NCBI RefSeq assembly: GCF_003865345.1
Contig: NZ_RMVE01000002.1
Span: forward strand, 310,001-374,000
DNA length: 64,000 bases
Source: Nonlabens xiamenensis
Lineage (GTDB): Bacteria; Bacteroidota; Bacteroidia; Flavobacteriales; Flavobacteriaceae
Direction of reading: 5' to 3'
The notes under the pieces were generated by a model. The model did not search any database. It saw nothing but the letters and a program-made list of their open reading frames with translations, and had not been told where the DNA came from. The translations under genes and the position numbers were made by a program. Of this stretch, positions 28,947 through 37,391 are shown in pieces (position 1 is the stretch's first letter; every line of letters starts with the position of its first letter).

Positions 28947-29567
28947 GTGATTGACTCCTATCTCTCCATTGTCGAACCCACCATCGAGATACTTTTCAAA
29001 GATCGCGGCAGTAAATTTTATGCCACAGCTTTCCCCATAGATACTGAGATGGAAGTAGACATATTGATTGCTGAACTGAGGAAAAAGCACCCCAAAGCTG
29101 GACACCACTGTTACGCCTGGAAGCTAGGCCCTAGCGACCAAAATTACAGAGCTAATGATGATGGAGAACCAAACCACAGCGCTGGTGATCCGATACTGGG
29201 TCAGATTCAAGCCCGCGAACTAAGTGATATATTGGTGGTAGTATCACGAATTTTTGGAGGAACAAAACTAGGGGTCGGCGGACTTATACAAGCGTATCGA
29301 GAAGCGGCGAGTTTAGCACTTGAACAGGCAAAAATCGTCAAACGCACCATTACAGCCTCGGTAAACATTTACTTTGAGTATCCGCAGATGAGCCAGGTCA
29401 TGCGATTTATCGATGAGCACAAGTATACAATGGAATTCCAAGAACTCACAGACACCTGTCTGATACGTATCGCCGTGCCACAGTCACAACAACAAAGGGT
29501 GATCGATCAAATCAATCAGATGTATCCCATCAAGGCGTCAACTTTAGAAGAAAGCACAAGCCATTGA
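28947..29567 (+). CDS. YigZ/IMPACT family protein
   Basis: 206 residues, with GTG as the likely start (an upstream in-frame ATG was not seen). The N-terminal UPF0029/IMPACT domain has KDRGSKFYATAFP, HPKAGHHCYAWKLG and the family signature NDDGEPNHSAGDPILGQI, and then RIFGGTKLGVGGLIQAY. The C-terminal ferredoxin-like domain follows (ITASVNIYFEYPQMSQVMRF). IMPACT-type proteins are linked to translation regulation or ribosome interaction in eukaryotes; the bacterial role is unclear. The 206-residue length is typical. Confidence 0.92.
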   Translation: MIDSYLSIVEPTIEILFKDRGSKFYATAFPIDTEMEVDILIAELRKKHPKAGHHCYAWKLGPSDQNYRANDDGEPNHSAGDPILGQIQARELSDILVVVSRIFGGTKLGVGGLIQAYREAASLALEQAKIVKRTITASVNIYFEYPQMSQVMRFIDEHKYTMEFQELTDTCLIRIAVPQSQQQRVIDQINQMYPIKASTLEESTSH

Positions 29568-30164
29568 CCTTTCAAGTCATGCAACCTCTCGTACAATGCG
29601 CGTAAAAAAATGAGAATGTATTAAGTACTAGCGCTATAGCTGTTTATTCGCAATATTTAAGACTTCAAATTAATTCGGCTTTCCATCTCCATCACCTAAG
29701 TGATCAAAATTTATAGATGGGCGTGCCAGCTTCTTGAGCTGTCATATCATACATAATTGAGAGGCGACTATTTAAAAGAGTTGTTTGATTTCTATCATGT
29801 CCTTTGCCTCCTTCAAATGTCTATTTAATCTCCATTGCACCAGCTTTTTAAAGCAATGACAAGAAAGACAACTTGGATGGTTTTTTCATAAGTCAAGCAT
29901 CTAACTTGATCTGGTATCTGTTAGGACTACATATTCCACTCTTAGTCGAATTCCTTCTGGACAAGCGAAAATGTCCTGAGATCATTGTCTTGCCTAGCAC
30001 AAAGCCGAACATATTGGAAAGCATGTTTGTTGTTGCTCATGGCAGCTCGTTATTCATATCGGAGTTGGGAAAATATGTTCATCAAGCAAATTCGGGATAA
30101 AACATTGAGCAGAAAAAAGAACAATCTTCTAAAAAGAAGGTATCGATAAATGGCAAAAATTATT
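29568..30164. other. 597-bp gene-poor region upstream of dnaA
   Basis: No confident gene. A 75-codon open frame at 29873-30100 reads SNLIWYLLGLHIPLLVEFLL and IIVLPSTKPNILESMFVV but begins only with TTG and has no recognisable family. It could be a relic or chance. No RNA gene or repeat was seen. Confidence 0.5.
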
Positions 30165-30575
30165 TCAGTCTGCAAACAATTCTTCACATCGGTTTAAGAA
30201 ATCGACCAATGGTTTTCTGGGGCGAAAATTTTTGGCATCTGTAAAAACAAGAGTCAGCTCACAAAGAGCGCATATTTCACCTTTTTTGTTGGTGATTTCA
30301 TAGTCAAAAACCACCCTAGTAGTAGGAATACTCTTTAGGGAGATTGCTACATGAATTTCATCATCAAATTTGATCGGTTTTTTGTACGTAATATCGATTT
30401 TATGAACGGGTAACAACACCCCATTTTCTTCCATTTTCTGGTAGGAAAAACCTAAAGTGTTTAACCATTCAAGTCTAGCTTGCTCCATGTATATCAGATA
30501 GTTAGAATGATGTATAATCCCCATCTGATCAGTTTCACAGTAACGAGGTAGGATTTTTACTACAATATTTTTCAT
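30165..30575 (-). CDS. Acyl-CoA thioesterase, 4HBT/YbgC type
   Basis: A hotdog-fold thioesterase of about 136 residues from the ATG at 30575; ATGs at 30587 and 30605 would add up to ten residues. The 4HBT signature is clear: RYCETDQMGIIHHSNYLIYM, where the Asp-Gln-x-Gly-Ile-Ile-His-His region carries the active-site residues, followed by EQARLEWLNTLGF. It hydrolyses acyl-CoA thioesters. The specificity is not inferable. Upstream lies the dnaA promoter region, with the two genes divergent. Confidence 0.88.
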   Translation of the reverse strand: MKNIVVKILPRYCETDQMGIIHHSNYLIYMEQARLEWLNTLGFSYQKMEENGVLLPVHKIDITYKKPIKFDDEIHVAISLKSIPTTRVVFDYEITNKKGEICALCELTLVFTDAKNFRPRKPLVDFLNRCEELFAD

Positions 30576-30641
30576 CAATTTTTTCATATATTTCTTGTGT
30601 ATCAAGAAAGTTAATTCAATGCGATTTTTTTTTAAGAAATC

Positions 30642-30680
30642 AAACCTTAAATAAATTTTTTTTAAGGTTTTTTATACACA
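30642..30680. promoter_or_regulatory. Candidate DnaA-binding or origin element upstream of dnaA
   Basis: The gap between dnaA and the thioesterase is AT-rich. It has a 9-bp inverted repeat AAACCTTAA (30642-30650) / TTAAGGTTT (30662-30670) with an AT-only 11-nt loop. Directly after it is TTATACACA (30672-30680), an exact match to the DnaA box TTATnCACA. A near box TGTGTATCA lies at 30597-30605. The hairpin followed by a T run could alternatively attenuate dnaA transcription. Confidence 0.4.
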
Positions 30681-30765
30681 TATTTGTCATCGATTTTAAC
30701 AGAGGATTTTCGATCTGATTTTTAGTTCTAAATCGCACAACCTAACATCAAAAAACAGCAAACTT

Positions 30766-32193
30766 ATGACACTGACGGCAGAATCGGTATGGGACAATTG
30801 TCTCTCTTTTATTAAAGACAATATTGCCCCTCAAGCTTATAAAACATGGTTTGCTCCTATAAAACCAGTAAAGCTAACTGATACTGCACTAAGTATTCAA
30901 GTCCCTAGTCGCTTTTTTTACGAGTGGTTAGAAGAACATTACATCAAGTTACTTAAAACTGCTTTAACGCGTGAGTTGGGTGAGGGAGCAAAATTGATCT
31001 ATGCGATCAAGATGGAAAACCCTGCGCGTGGTATGGAAGCTTTTACAGAAAAGATCCCTAGCAGCAACAGATCCATTAATAACTCACAATCGGTAGATGC
31101 TCCAGTGCGAAGCAAAAGCCCAGAGCTGAAGAACCCGTTTGTGATTCCTGGAATCAGAAATGTCAAGATTGAATCCCAACTCAACCCTTCCTATAATTTT
31201 GAAACTTTCTTGGAAGGTGATTCTAATAGGTTGGCGCGCAGTGCCGGAATGGCTGTTTCCAATAAACCTGGTGGTACCAGTTTTAATCCACTGCTCATTT
31301 TCGGTGGTGTAGGTCTGGGTAAAACCCACCTTGCCCATGCCATCGGTGTAGGTATTAAAGAAAATTATCCAGACAAAACCGTGCTGTACATCAGCGCTGA
31401 AAAGTTTACACAACAATACATCGAGTCGGTTCGCAAAAACAATAGAAATGACTTTATACATTTCTATCAGATCGTCGATGTATTAATAGTGGATGACATC
31501 CAATTCTTTGCCGGTAAGGCAAGTACCCAAGATGTTTTCTTCCATATCTTTAATCACTTGCATCAAAACGGTAAACAAGTTATTCTAACCAGTGACAAGA
31601 AACCGGTGGATATGCAGGATATCGAGCAGCGTTTGTTATCTCGTTTTAAATGGGGATTGAGTGCAGAACTCAATCACCCGGATTACGAGACCAGGGTATC
31701 CATCATCAAGAATAAACTATATAGAGACGGTGTTGAAATGGAAGAAGATGTGGTCAATTATCTGGCCGAGAACATCAAGACCAATATTCGCGAATTGGAA
31801 GGAGCAATTATCTCCTTGATCGCACACTCCTCTTTTAATAGAAAGGACATTACTATAGATCTGGCACGTAAGATTGTCGAGAACTACGTAAAGAATACAA
31901 AACGTGAGATTTCTATCGATCAAATCCAACAGGTAGTCAGTGACTATTTCTCTATGGATGTGGAAACCCTTCAATCCAAAACCAGAAAAAGACATATCGT
32001 ACAGGCAAGACAACTGGCCATGTATTTTTCCAAAAAATTGACCAAAGCCTCTTTGGCCAGTATAGGGACACAAATTGGTAAAAGGGATCATGCGACTGTA
32101 TTACACGCTTGTAAAACCGTAGACAACCTGGCTTCTACTGACAAGCAATTCAACAAATACGTAGAGGACCTACATAAAAAATTATCCAATTAA
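30766..32193 (+). CDS. dnaA: Chromosomal replication initiator protein DnaA
   Basis: DnaA melts the origin and loads helicase. The 475 residues show the usual order: domain I (VWDNCLSFIKDNIAPQAYKTW), a variable linker, AAA+ domain III with Walker A GGVGLGKTHLA (about 180), Walker B VLIVDDIQFFAGK and the sensor region, then domain IV with the DNA-binding signature RDHATVLHACKTV. It is followed directly (TAA then GTG) by the phosphatase gene. Its divergent upstream neighbour and box-like motif are described separately. Confidence 0.97.
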   Translation: MTLTAESVWDNCLSFIKDNIAPQAYKTWFAPIKPVKLTDTALSIQVPSRFFYEWLEEHYIKLLKTALTRELGEGAKLIYAIKMENPARGMEAFTEKIPSSNRSINNSQSVDAPVRSKSPELKNPFVIPGIRNVKIESQLNPSYNFETFLEGDSNRLARSAGMAVSNKPGGTSFNPLLIFGGVGLGKTHLAHAIGVGIKENYPDKTVLYISAEKFTQQYIESVRKNNRNDFIHFYQIVDVLIVDDIQFFAGKASTQDVFFHIFNHLHQNGKQVILTSDKKPVDMQDIEQRLLSRFKWGLSAELNHPDYETRVSIIKNKLYRDGVEMEEDVVNYLAENIKTNIRELEGAIISLIAHSSFNRKDITIDLARKIVENYVKNTKREISIDQIQQVVSDYFSMDVETLQSKTRKRHIVQARQLAMYFSKKLTKASLASIGTQIGKRDHATVLHACKTVDNLASTDKQFNKYVEDLHKKLSN

Positions 32194-32658
32194 GTGAAGC
32201 AAAAGACTTCCATATTGATGATCTGTCTGGGAAACATTTGTCGCTCGCCACTGGCGGAAGGCTTGATGCGTTCCAAACTTAATTTTACCAAATTTACAGT
32301 AGACAGTGCCGGAACAAGTGGAGGGCATAAAGGTGAAGCTCCTGACAAACGTTCTATAGCAGTGGCCCGTAAATACGGCTTGGATATTAGTCAGCAACGC
32401 AGCAGGAAACTGCTTCAGGAAGATTTTGACAAGTTTGACTACCTCTATGTCATGGATGGCTCCAATTACAATGACGTAACTTCAATGGCTCGAAATGAAG
32501 AAGAGCGTAATAAAGTCATCAAAATATTGGACGAAGCTTTTCCTGGTGAAAATCTCGATGTACCCGATCCCTACTACGGCGGTTCGCAAGGTTTTGAAAA
32601 TGTCTATCGCATGTTGGATCGCGCTACAGATGTAATCGCCAAAAAGTTGGACAGCTAG
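32194..32658 (+). CDS. Low-molecular-weight protein tyrosine phosphatase
   Basis: 154 residues, with GTG as start directly after the dnaA stop; an ATG eight codons later would cut the first strand. The catalytic P-loop CLGNICRS (C11-R17, C-x5-R) and the general acid Asp in VPDPYYGG (DPYY) are present. It dephosphorylates Tyr-phosphoproteins or acts on small phosphates; in bacteria such enzymes are often paired with tyrosine kinases, of which none is visible here. Tight linkage to dnaA suggests translational coupling. Confidence 0.92.
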   Translation: MKQKTSILMICLGNICRSPLAEGLMRSKLNFTKFTVDSAGTSGGHKGEAPDKRSIAVARKYGLDISQQRSRKLLQEDFDKFDYLYVMDGSNYNDVTSMARNEEERNKVIKILDEAFPGENLDVPDPYYGGSQGFENVYRMLDRATDVIAKKLDS

Positions 32659-32762
32659 TGCAACTGCCCCTCTAGGACCATTTAGCTTTTACTTTTCCTG
32701 AACTTACATTGCTTTTCTGCCCACAGTGTTGGTTGTTTGCCACTCCACCATGAGATCGATCA

Positions 32763-33812
32763 TTACGAAGCTTCGACTTGATCTAAAGTAGATCGCTTAT
32801 CGATTTTACCCGTGTGGGTTTCTACAAACTTAGGCACAAAATACACTTGTTTCGGACGTTCAAATTTAGACAATCCCTTCATCGCAGATTGTACTTCCTG
32901 TTCTTCACCCTCTACCACCAATACAACCCGTTGTCCCAATTCGTTATCTGCCATTCCAGCAATAAAAAAACGCGCCGAAAGATCTTGGGCAAGCTTTTGC
33001 TCCACTTGAAGCGGGTGGATTTTTACGGTACCCGAATTGATCACATCATCCTTTCTCCCCATCACTTGAAACCCTCCATCTTTGTTAAATTCGACCAGGT
33101 CATTGGTCACCAAAGTGCTAGATGTCAAATGAGGTGCATCGATCAACAAACAGCCTTCTTCGTTCTTAGACAGCTTTACCTGAGGCAGCGGCTTAAAAAA
33201 AGTTTCCTGTAAGGGATAGATTTCGCGTACAGCGATATGCGAACACGTTTCTGTCATCCCGTAGGTGTGGTAGGCTTTGGTATGCTTTCCTTGTAATTGT
33301 TTAATGAGCGTTGGAGACACAGGCCCTCCTCCGATAATCACTTTTCTGGTTTTATGTATGTGATCCAAGGATCTAGATAGCTGTAAAGGAGACATAGCGG
33401 TAAAGTCATAACGCTTTTCGGCCTTATGAAGCGGTGTGGTACTTGGTTCAACCAAGTCCAAATCCCAACCCAATGTCATAGCTCTGACCATCATCATCTT
33501 ACCAGCAATATAACTCAACGGCAAACAGCACAACACCTCCTTTTCTTCACCCATATCAAAAAAAGCACCTGTCATCAAAGCGCTATTAATCATATGTTGT
33601 TTGTCCAGTTTATACTCCTTAGGAACCCCAGTCGAACCACTGGTGTGCACAGTTACCACTTCAAAATCATCCAGCCAACTCAGCAAAAAATCACCGATCT
33701 GGCGTTCCCAATACTCTCCTTCCTTGACATAACTGTACGCCACGGTCATGACGCCATCGTGATCCAGACGATGCCCGTTTAGTTTAAATGTGGGATGTAT
33801 TTTGGGAATCAT
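32763..33812 (-). CDS. menE: o-succinylbenzoate-CoA ligase, MenE
   Basis: A 349-residue AMP-binding enzyme, short for the class but typical of flavobacterial MenE. The AMP/ATP loop is VHTSGSTGVPKEYKL (55-69), and later motifs are YHTYGMTETCSHIA and GRKDDVINSGTVKIHPLQVE. It activates o-succinylbenzoate to its CoA ester in menaquinone synthesis, consistent with the downstream partner menC two genes away. It overlaps the CPBP gene by 4 bp and so is part of one operon, menC-CPBP-menE on the minus strand. Confidence 0.88.
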   Translation of the reverse strand: MIPKIHPTFKLNGHRLDHDGVMTVAYSYVKEGEYWERQIGDFLLSWLDDFEVVTVHTSGSTGVPKEYKLDKQHMINSALMTGAFFDMGEEKEVLCCLPLSYIAGKMMMVRAMTLGWDLDLVEPSTTPLHKAEKRYDFTAMSPLQLSRSLDHIHKTRKVIIGGGPVSPTLIKQLQGKHTKAYHTYGMTETCSHIAVREIYPLQETFFKPLPQVKLSKNEEGCLLIDAPHLTSSTLVTNDLVEFNKDGGFQVMGRKDDVINSGTVKIHPLQVEQKLAQDLSARFFIAGMADNELGQRVVLVVEGEEQEVQSAMKGLSKFERPKQVYFVPKFVETHTGKIDKRSTLDQVEAS

Positions 33813-34768
33813 AAAAAATCTTGATTTGCAGTGTTGTTTTGCTCAAGGGCAAGAAACTCTTCTTTGCTCATGACCCGTCCAAAGAGTTTCTCCTTCCAGT
33901 TACGCCATTTGTAAATTTTACCTAGAATAAGTAGTATAATTGGATACCCAATAAAAATAGGTAACACATCCACGATTGAAAAACTGGGTTCTGAAGTGTC
34001 CAAATAAACTGAATCTGTTTGTATGGCTGTCCAAGTAGAGGTCACTAACAAAGCTGCCACAATATTATTAGCTGCATGAAAGCCCAGAGCCAGTTCCAAT
34101 CCTTCATCCAACAATGTCATCGCTCCCAGCAACAAACCGGTGCCTATATAAAAAACCATGATCCCAAAACCTAGCTTTTCCACTTCTGGATTAGCGGAAT
34201 GCATTATTCCAAACAAAATAGAGGTGAGTAGAAAAGGCACCCACCTGGTTTTAGTGGCAATTCCTAATCCCTGCATTAACTGCCCGCGGAACAAGTACTC
34301 TTCAAAACTGGTTTGAAAGGGAAACATCAACAAAGAGATCAGTAATAACGGTATAAACTTGGACGCATTAAAGTTGTATTCAAAATCCTCAGGAGCTAAC
34401 TGCACGGAAACAAAAATCATCAATGCAGAGATGCCGCCCCAAAAGAAAAACATAAAGAATATACGTTTCCAATCCACTTTAGGTCGCGAGGTGGTGAGCC
34501 AGCGTAAATGCTGACGGTGGACTACACCCGCCCAAAAGAACACGATCAATAAACCTACTACAAAAACTGACAAATTAAGGACTAAAAAAGGTGTCTTTCC
34601 CATCGCCTCTATCATATTTTGCATCGTTTCTTCCAGTGAGACATCATTCTGTTCAACAAATAACAGAGTGGCTACATAATTGAAAGCCATGAATAACATA
34701 AAAATGCCAGGTATCACAAAGTAATTCCATGTTCCTAATTTCCCCTTGTAGCCTTGTTCTATATACAT
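33809..34768 (-). CDS. CPBP family intramembrane glutamic endopeptidase
   Basis: 319 residues with about eight predicted transmembrane segments. The hallmark ABI/CPBP motifs are present: EEYLFRGQLMQGLG (E156, E157, R161) with FGIMHSANP and FHAANNIVAAL supplying the catalytic His and Asn. CPBP proteases include Rce1-like and bacteriocin-immunity proteins. It sits between menE and menC, overlaps menE by 4 bp and is 2 bp from menC, so it is co-transcribed. The role in this operon is unknown. Confidence 0.88.
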   Translation of the reverse strand: MYIEQGYKGKLGTWNYFVIPGIFMLFMAFNYVATLLFVEQNDVSLEETMQNMIEAMGKTPFLVLNLSVFVVGLLIVFFWAGVVHRQHLRWLTTSRPKVDWKRIFFMFFFWGGISALMIFVSVQLAPEDFEYNFNASKFIPLLLISLLMFPFQTSFEEYLFRGQLMQGLGIATKTRWVPFLLTSILFGIMHSANPEVEKLGFGIMVFYIGTGLLLGAMTLLDEGLELALGFHAANNIVAALLVTSTWTAIQTDSVYLDTSEPSFSIVDVLPIFIGYPIILLILGKIYKWRNWKEKLFGRVMSKEEFLALEQNNTANQDFL

Positions 34769-34770
34769 AT

Positions 34771-35814
34771 TTAAAAATTTAATGCGTTAGTATCCCATTC
34801 CTTGGAAATGTTACACCTCAATTGAGCATCGCTGATTTCCAGCGGACTGCCTATGTTATTGGTGAATAAACCCCCTGTACCTAATCCCTGAGGCATGCTG
34901 ACCCCAAGGGTGTACGTGAATTGCGCAATAGCGTTAAGCCCGATATTGGATTCTAGTGCACTGGTCATCCACCAACCTATACTGCTGGATTCTGCAAGAT
35001 TGATCCATTCTCTACAGCTTTGAAAGCCACCCACAAGCGCTGGCTTTAAAATGATGTATTGCGGCTTGATCTCCTGCAAACACTGTTGTTTATGTTCTTT
35101 AGAAAATAAACCGATCAATTCTTCATCCAAAGCAATAGGCACTGGTGTGTCTTTACAAAGTTCTGCCATTGCTTTCCATTGCCCGGCTTTGATAGGTTGT
35201 TCGATACTATGCACCTGATATTGAGAAAGGGTATCCAATTTTCTTTTTGCCTCTTCCGGAGTAAAAGCTCCATTGGCATCTACCCTGATGCTTACTTCGC
35301 TTTCGCGAAAGCGGGACCGAACAGATGCCAGTAGTTTAATTTCTTCTGAAAAATCCAGGGCACCGATCTTAAACTTGATACAATCAAATCCTCTCGCTAG
35401 CTTTTCTTCCAATTGGTGCAACATATTGTCCGTATCGCCCATCCATATCAATCCGTTGATATCGATATCATCCTGGCCTTGTGTAAATAAAGAAGGGAAA
35501 AGTTCAAATGGATCAGCAGATTGTAAGGATTTTAATGCCATTTCATAACCAAACAAAATCGATGGCCATTCCTGCAACGCTTGCATCAATTCTGCTGGAG
35601 GCTTTGAAATATGATCACACAACCATGTAAGTTGTTTTTCAAAGTTGGGACGGTCATCAATGGATAGCCCTCTTAACATATTGATTTCGCCTATGCCTTT
35701 CTCTTTACCATTATCCAAAACGAGAAACCAAGTATCCTTTGTGCGCAATACTCCCCTAGAAGTACCTGCAGGTCGTTTAAACGATAAATGATAGGGAACA
35801 ATATGTGCTTTCAT
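34771..35814 (-). CDS. menC: o-succinylbenzoate synthase, MenC (enolase superfamily)
   Basis: A 347-residue muconate-lactonising/enolase-superfamily enzyme. K147-x-K149 in CIKFKIG is the catalytic lysine pair, D179 in RVDANGAF begins the metal-binding acidic set, and later Glu/Asp (ALDEELIG) and Lys (ILKPALVGG) complete the active site. Together with menE in the same operon this supports the menaquinone o-succinylbenzoate synthase rather than a dipeptide epimerase. The palindrome encodes RFRES (168-172) in the strand before the RVDANGAF metal-site motif. Confidence 0.9.
   Translation of the reverse strand: MKAHIVPYHLSFKRPAGTSRGVLRTKDTWFLVLDNGKEKGIGEINMLRGLSIDDRPNFEKQLTWLCDHISKPPAELMQALQEWPSILFGYEMALKSLQSADPFELFPSLFTQGQDDIDINGLIWMGDTDNMLHQLEEKLARGFDCIKFKIGALDFSEEIKLLASVRSRFRESEVSIRVDANGAFTPEEAKRKLDTLSQYQVHSIEQPIKAGQWKAMAELCKDTPVPIALDEELIGLFSKEHKQQCLQEIKPQYIILKPALVGGFQSCREWINLAESSSIGWWMTSALESNIGLNAIAQFTYTLGVSMPQGLGTGGLFTNNIGSPLEISDAQLRCNISKEWDTNALNF
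35298..35313. repeat. Iterated palindrome copy 6 (in menC)
   Basis: A perfect 16-mer, read as RFRES at residues 168-172 of MenC, in the frame that was also used in the beta-mannosidase. Confidence 0.95.
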
Positions 35815-35938
35815 AAGGTGAATGTATAAAAGCTCGCCTACAATTGCGATCTATTCACAACAATTTATAAGATGAAAAACTAAGTGATGACCTCTGAAAT
35901 ACAAACTTAAACGCAAGAATTTCCTGATGGCTAGCAAG

Positions 35939-36388
35939 TTATTTTCGCTTAACGGTCCATTCAAACCTGAAATGACTGACCTGGATGCCCTGCTCGTTCA
36001 TGCCTTGGGATTCCATCCAAACGGTTTGTCCTTCTCCAGTGGCGACGGTCTGCGCAATGGCTTGTTGAATAGCCTCTCCATCATGACATGTAAAAGTGAT
36101 TCGTCCTGTTGCTTTTTTAGTAAAAGTCGCCTCATTATTGGCCACCAACATGGAAACTTTAGCATTGCTTTCCTGTATATATGACATTACGAGTGCGCCA
36201 GTAGAGAGTTCGGCAGCCATCGCTTGTACGGCAAAATATAGACTGTTGAATGGGTTTTGATTGATCCAGCGGTGCTTGACGCTAACCACGCAGCTTTTGG
36301 CATCGATATTCTTGCACCTCACCCCATTCCACCAACAGCTAGGCAGCTTAAAAAAGGTAAAAAGATTAATTTTTTTGGGCGTGATCAT
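35939..36388 (-). CDS. DUF4442 hotdog-fold protein, possible thioesterase
   Basis: 149 residues: MITPKKINLFTFFKLPSCWW, then CVVSVKHRWINQNPFNSLYFAVQAMAAELSTGALVMSYI, the pattern of DUF4442 hotdog proteins. The fold is shared with PaaI-type thioesterases, but the catalytic assignment is uncertain. It lies close to menC (gap 124 bp, same strand). A DHNA-CoA hydrolase role in menaquinone synthesis is only a guess. No signal peptide. Confidence 0.75.
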   Translation of the reverse strand: MITPKKINLFTFFKLPSCWWNGVRCKNIDAKSCVVSVKHRWINQNPFNSLYFAVQAMAAELSTGALVMSYIQESNAKVSMLVANNEATFTKKATGRITFTCHDGEAIQQAIAQTVATGEGQTVWMESQGMNEQGIQVSHFRFEWTVKRK

Positions 36389-36403
36389 TTTTTAACATTT
36401 AGG

Positions 36404-36411
36404 CAAAAATA
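36404..36411 (-). promoter_or_regulatory. Candidate -7 element for the DUF4442 gene
   Basis: Minus-strand TATTTTTG (exact TAnnTTTG), about 15 bp upstream of the ATG at 36388. The palindrome copy at 36434-36449 lies just upstream, near -33 to -50. Confidence 0.35.
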
Positions 36412-36433
36412 CATAAAAGCCCTTGATGTATAA

Positions 36434-36449
36434 CGCTTTCGCGAAAGCG
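36434..36449. repeat. Iterated palindrome copy 7 (the only intergenic copy)
   Basis: A perfect 16-mer between the divergent DUF4442 and DUF4870 genes. It lies 22 bp upstream of the DUF4442 -7 element and about 72 bp upstream of the divergent -7 element. Confidence 0.95.
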
Positions 36450-36496
36450 AATTGCAACATTAACACCTGAATTAAAAAAATATATGGTACTTTGTA

Positions 36497-36528
36497 TTGC
36501 ATAATACCTTTTTTTAGATATATATTTG
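36497..36528 (+). promoter_or_regulatory. Promoter of the DUF4870-PadR-PspC operon
   Basis: TTG at 36497-36499, a 21-bp spacer and TATATTTG at 36521-36528 match the Bacteroidota -33/-7 pattern. The gene start is at 36548. Confidence 0.6.
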
Positions 36529-36547
36529 CATAAGAAAATATTATGTC

Positions 36548-37048
36548 ATGGAAAAAACTCAAAATAACAACCACAAAAACATCGCAACGGGCATCCATTT
36601 GCTGACTTTCGGTAAGTGGTTATTTCCGTTGGGGAATTTTGTATTGCCCATTCTCTTGTGGATGGTTAATTCCAATAAATCTCCATTCATCGACCGGCAC
36701 GGAAAGCAGGCGGTCAATTTTCAATTAAGTATCACTTTATACACCGTTGTATTGGCCTTTGTTGGTGGAGGCATCATCATTGGATCAATAATATCTGGCG
36801 GTCCCGGACTTTGGGAAGCCATGAACCACGGTAGCGACTGGCCGTTTAGCGAAAGTATGGGCACCTTCAGTACTATTGTAGCCAGTGGTATCATTTGTGG
36901 AACCGCAATTCTGGGCTTATCCATCTTGGATCTAGTTTGTACCATTAAAGCGGCAATCCGGGCCCATGACGGAAACGATTATGACTATCCAATAACGATC
37001 AACTTCATCCCACATTTTGATGAGGCTGACGTATCAAAACAACAATAA
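36548..37048 (+). CDS. DUF4870 membrane protein
   Basis: A 166-residue protein with three to four hydrophobic segments, from about 20-45 (GIHLLTFGKWLFPLGNFVLPILLWMV) and 60-160. The motif IDRHGKQAVNFQLSITLY is characteristic of DUF4870 (Tic20-like fold). The function is unknown, but the gene begins a common Bacteroidota cluster with a PadR regulator and a PspC-domain protein, suggesting a role in the envelope response. The gap to the next start is 1 bp. Confidence 0.85.
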   Translation: MEKTQNNNHKNIATGIHLLTFGKWLFPLGNFVLPILLWMVNSNKSPFIDRHGKQAVNFQLSITLYTVVLAFVGGGIIIGSIISGGPGLWEAMNHGSDWPFSESMGTFSTIVASGIICGTAILGLSILDLVCTIKAAIRAHDGNDYDYPITINFIPHFDEADVSKQQ

Positions 37049-37049
37049 T

Positions 37050-37391
37050 ATGAAGATAGAAAACACAAAAGCGCAAATGCGCAAGGGCGTACTCGAGTAC
37101 TGCATTCTATCCATTCTCAAGGAAGAGGATGCCTATGTGGCGGAAATCCTTGACACCCTCAAGGATGCTAAAATGCTAGTAGTTGAAGGTACCATCTACC
37201 CATTATTGACCCGGTTAAAAAATGCTGGCTTACTCAACTACAGATGGGAAGAAAGCACGAGCGGTCCACCGCGTAAATACTATGGACTAACTGAGACCGG
37301 AAAGATATTCCTGACTGAACTCAACACCACTTGGGATGATCTGAAGAATGCCGTTAACATTGTGACCAAATCAAAAAACAAGAAATCATGA
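37050..37391 (+). CDS. PadR family transcriptional regulator
   Basis: 113 residues from the ATG at 37050; an in-frame upstream start at 37017 would fall inside the preceding gene. The PadR winged-helix is clear: KGVLEYCILSILKEEDAYVAEIL, then LVVEGTIYPLLTRLKNAGLL and SGPPRKYYGLTETGK. PadR proteins usually repress adjacent genes in response to small molecules or envelope stress. The stop overlaps the next gene by 4 bp (ATGA). It probably regulates the DUF4870 and PspC genes around it. Confidence 0.93.
   Translation: MKIENTKAQMRKGVLEYCILSILKEEDAYVAEILDTLKDAKMLVVEGTIYPLLTRLKNAGLLNYRWEESTSGPPRKYYGLTETGKIFLTELNTTWDDLKNAVNIVTKSKNKKS

Noticed and set aside
32659-32762. A possible RNA gene or terminator between the phosphatase and menE
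   Set aside because: No clear hairpin or RNA-gene structure was seen; the gap is a simple convergent intergenic space.
36392-36598. A 68-codon minus-strand open frame overlapping the DUF4870 start
   Set aside because: It covers the divergent promoter region and the start of a well-supported gene; no protein features were seen.
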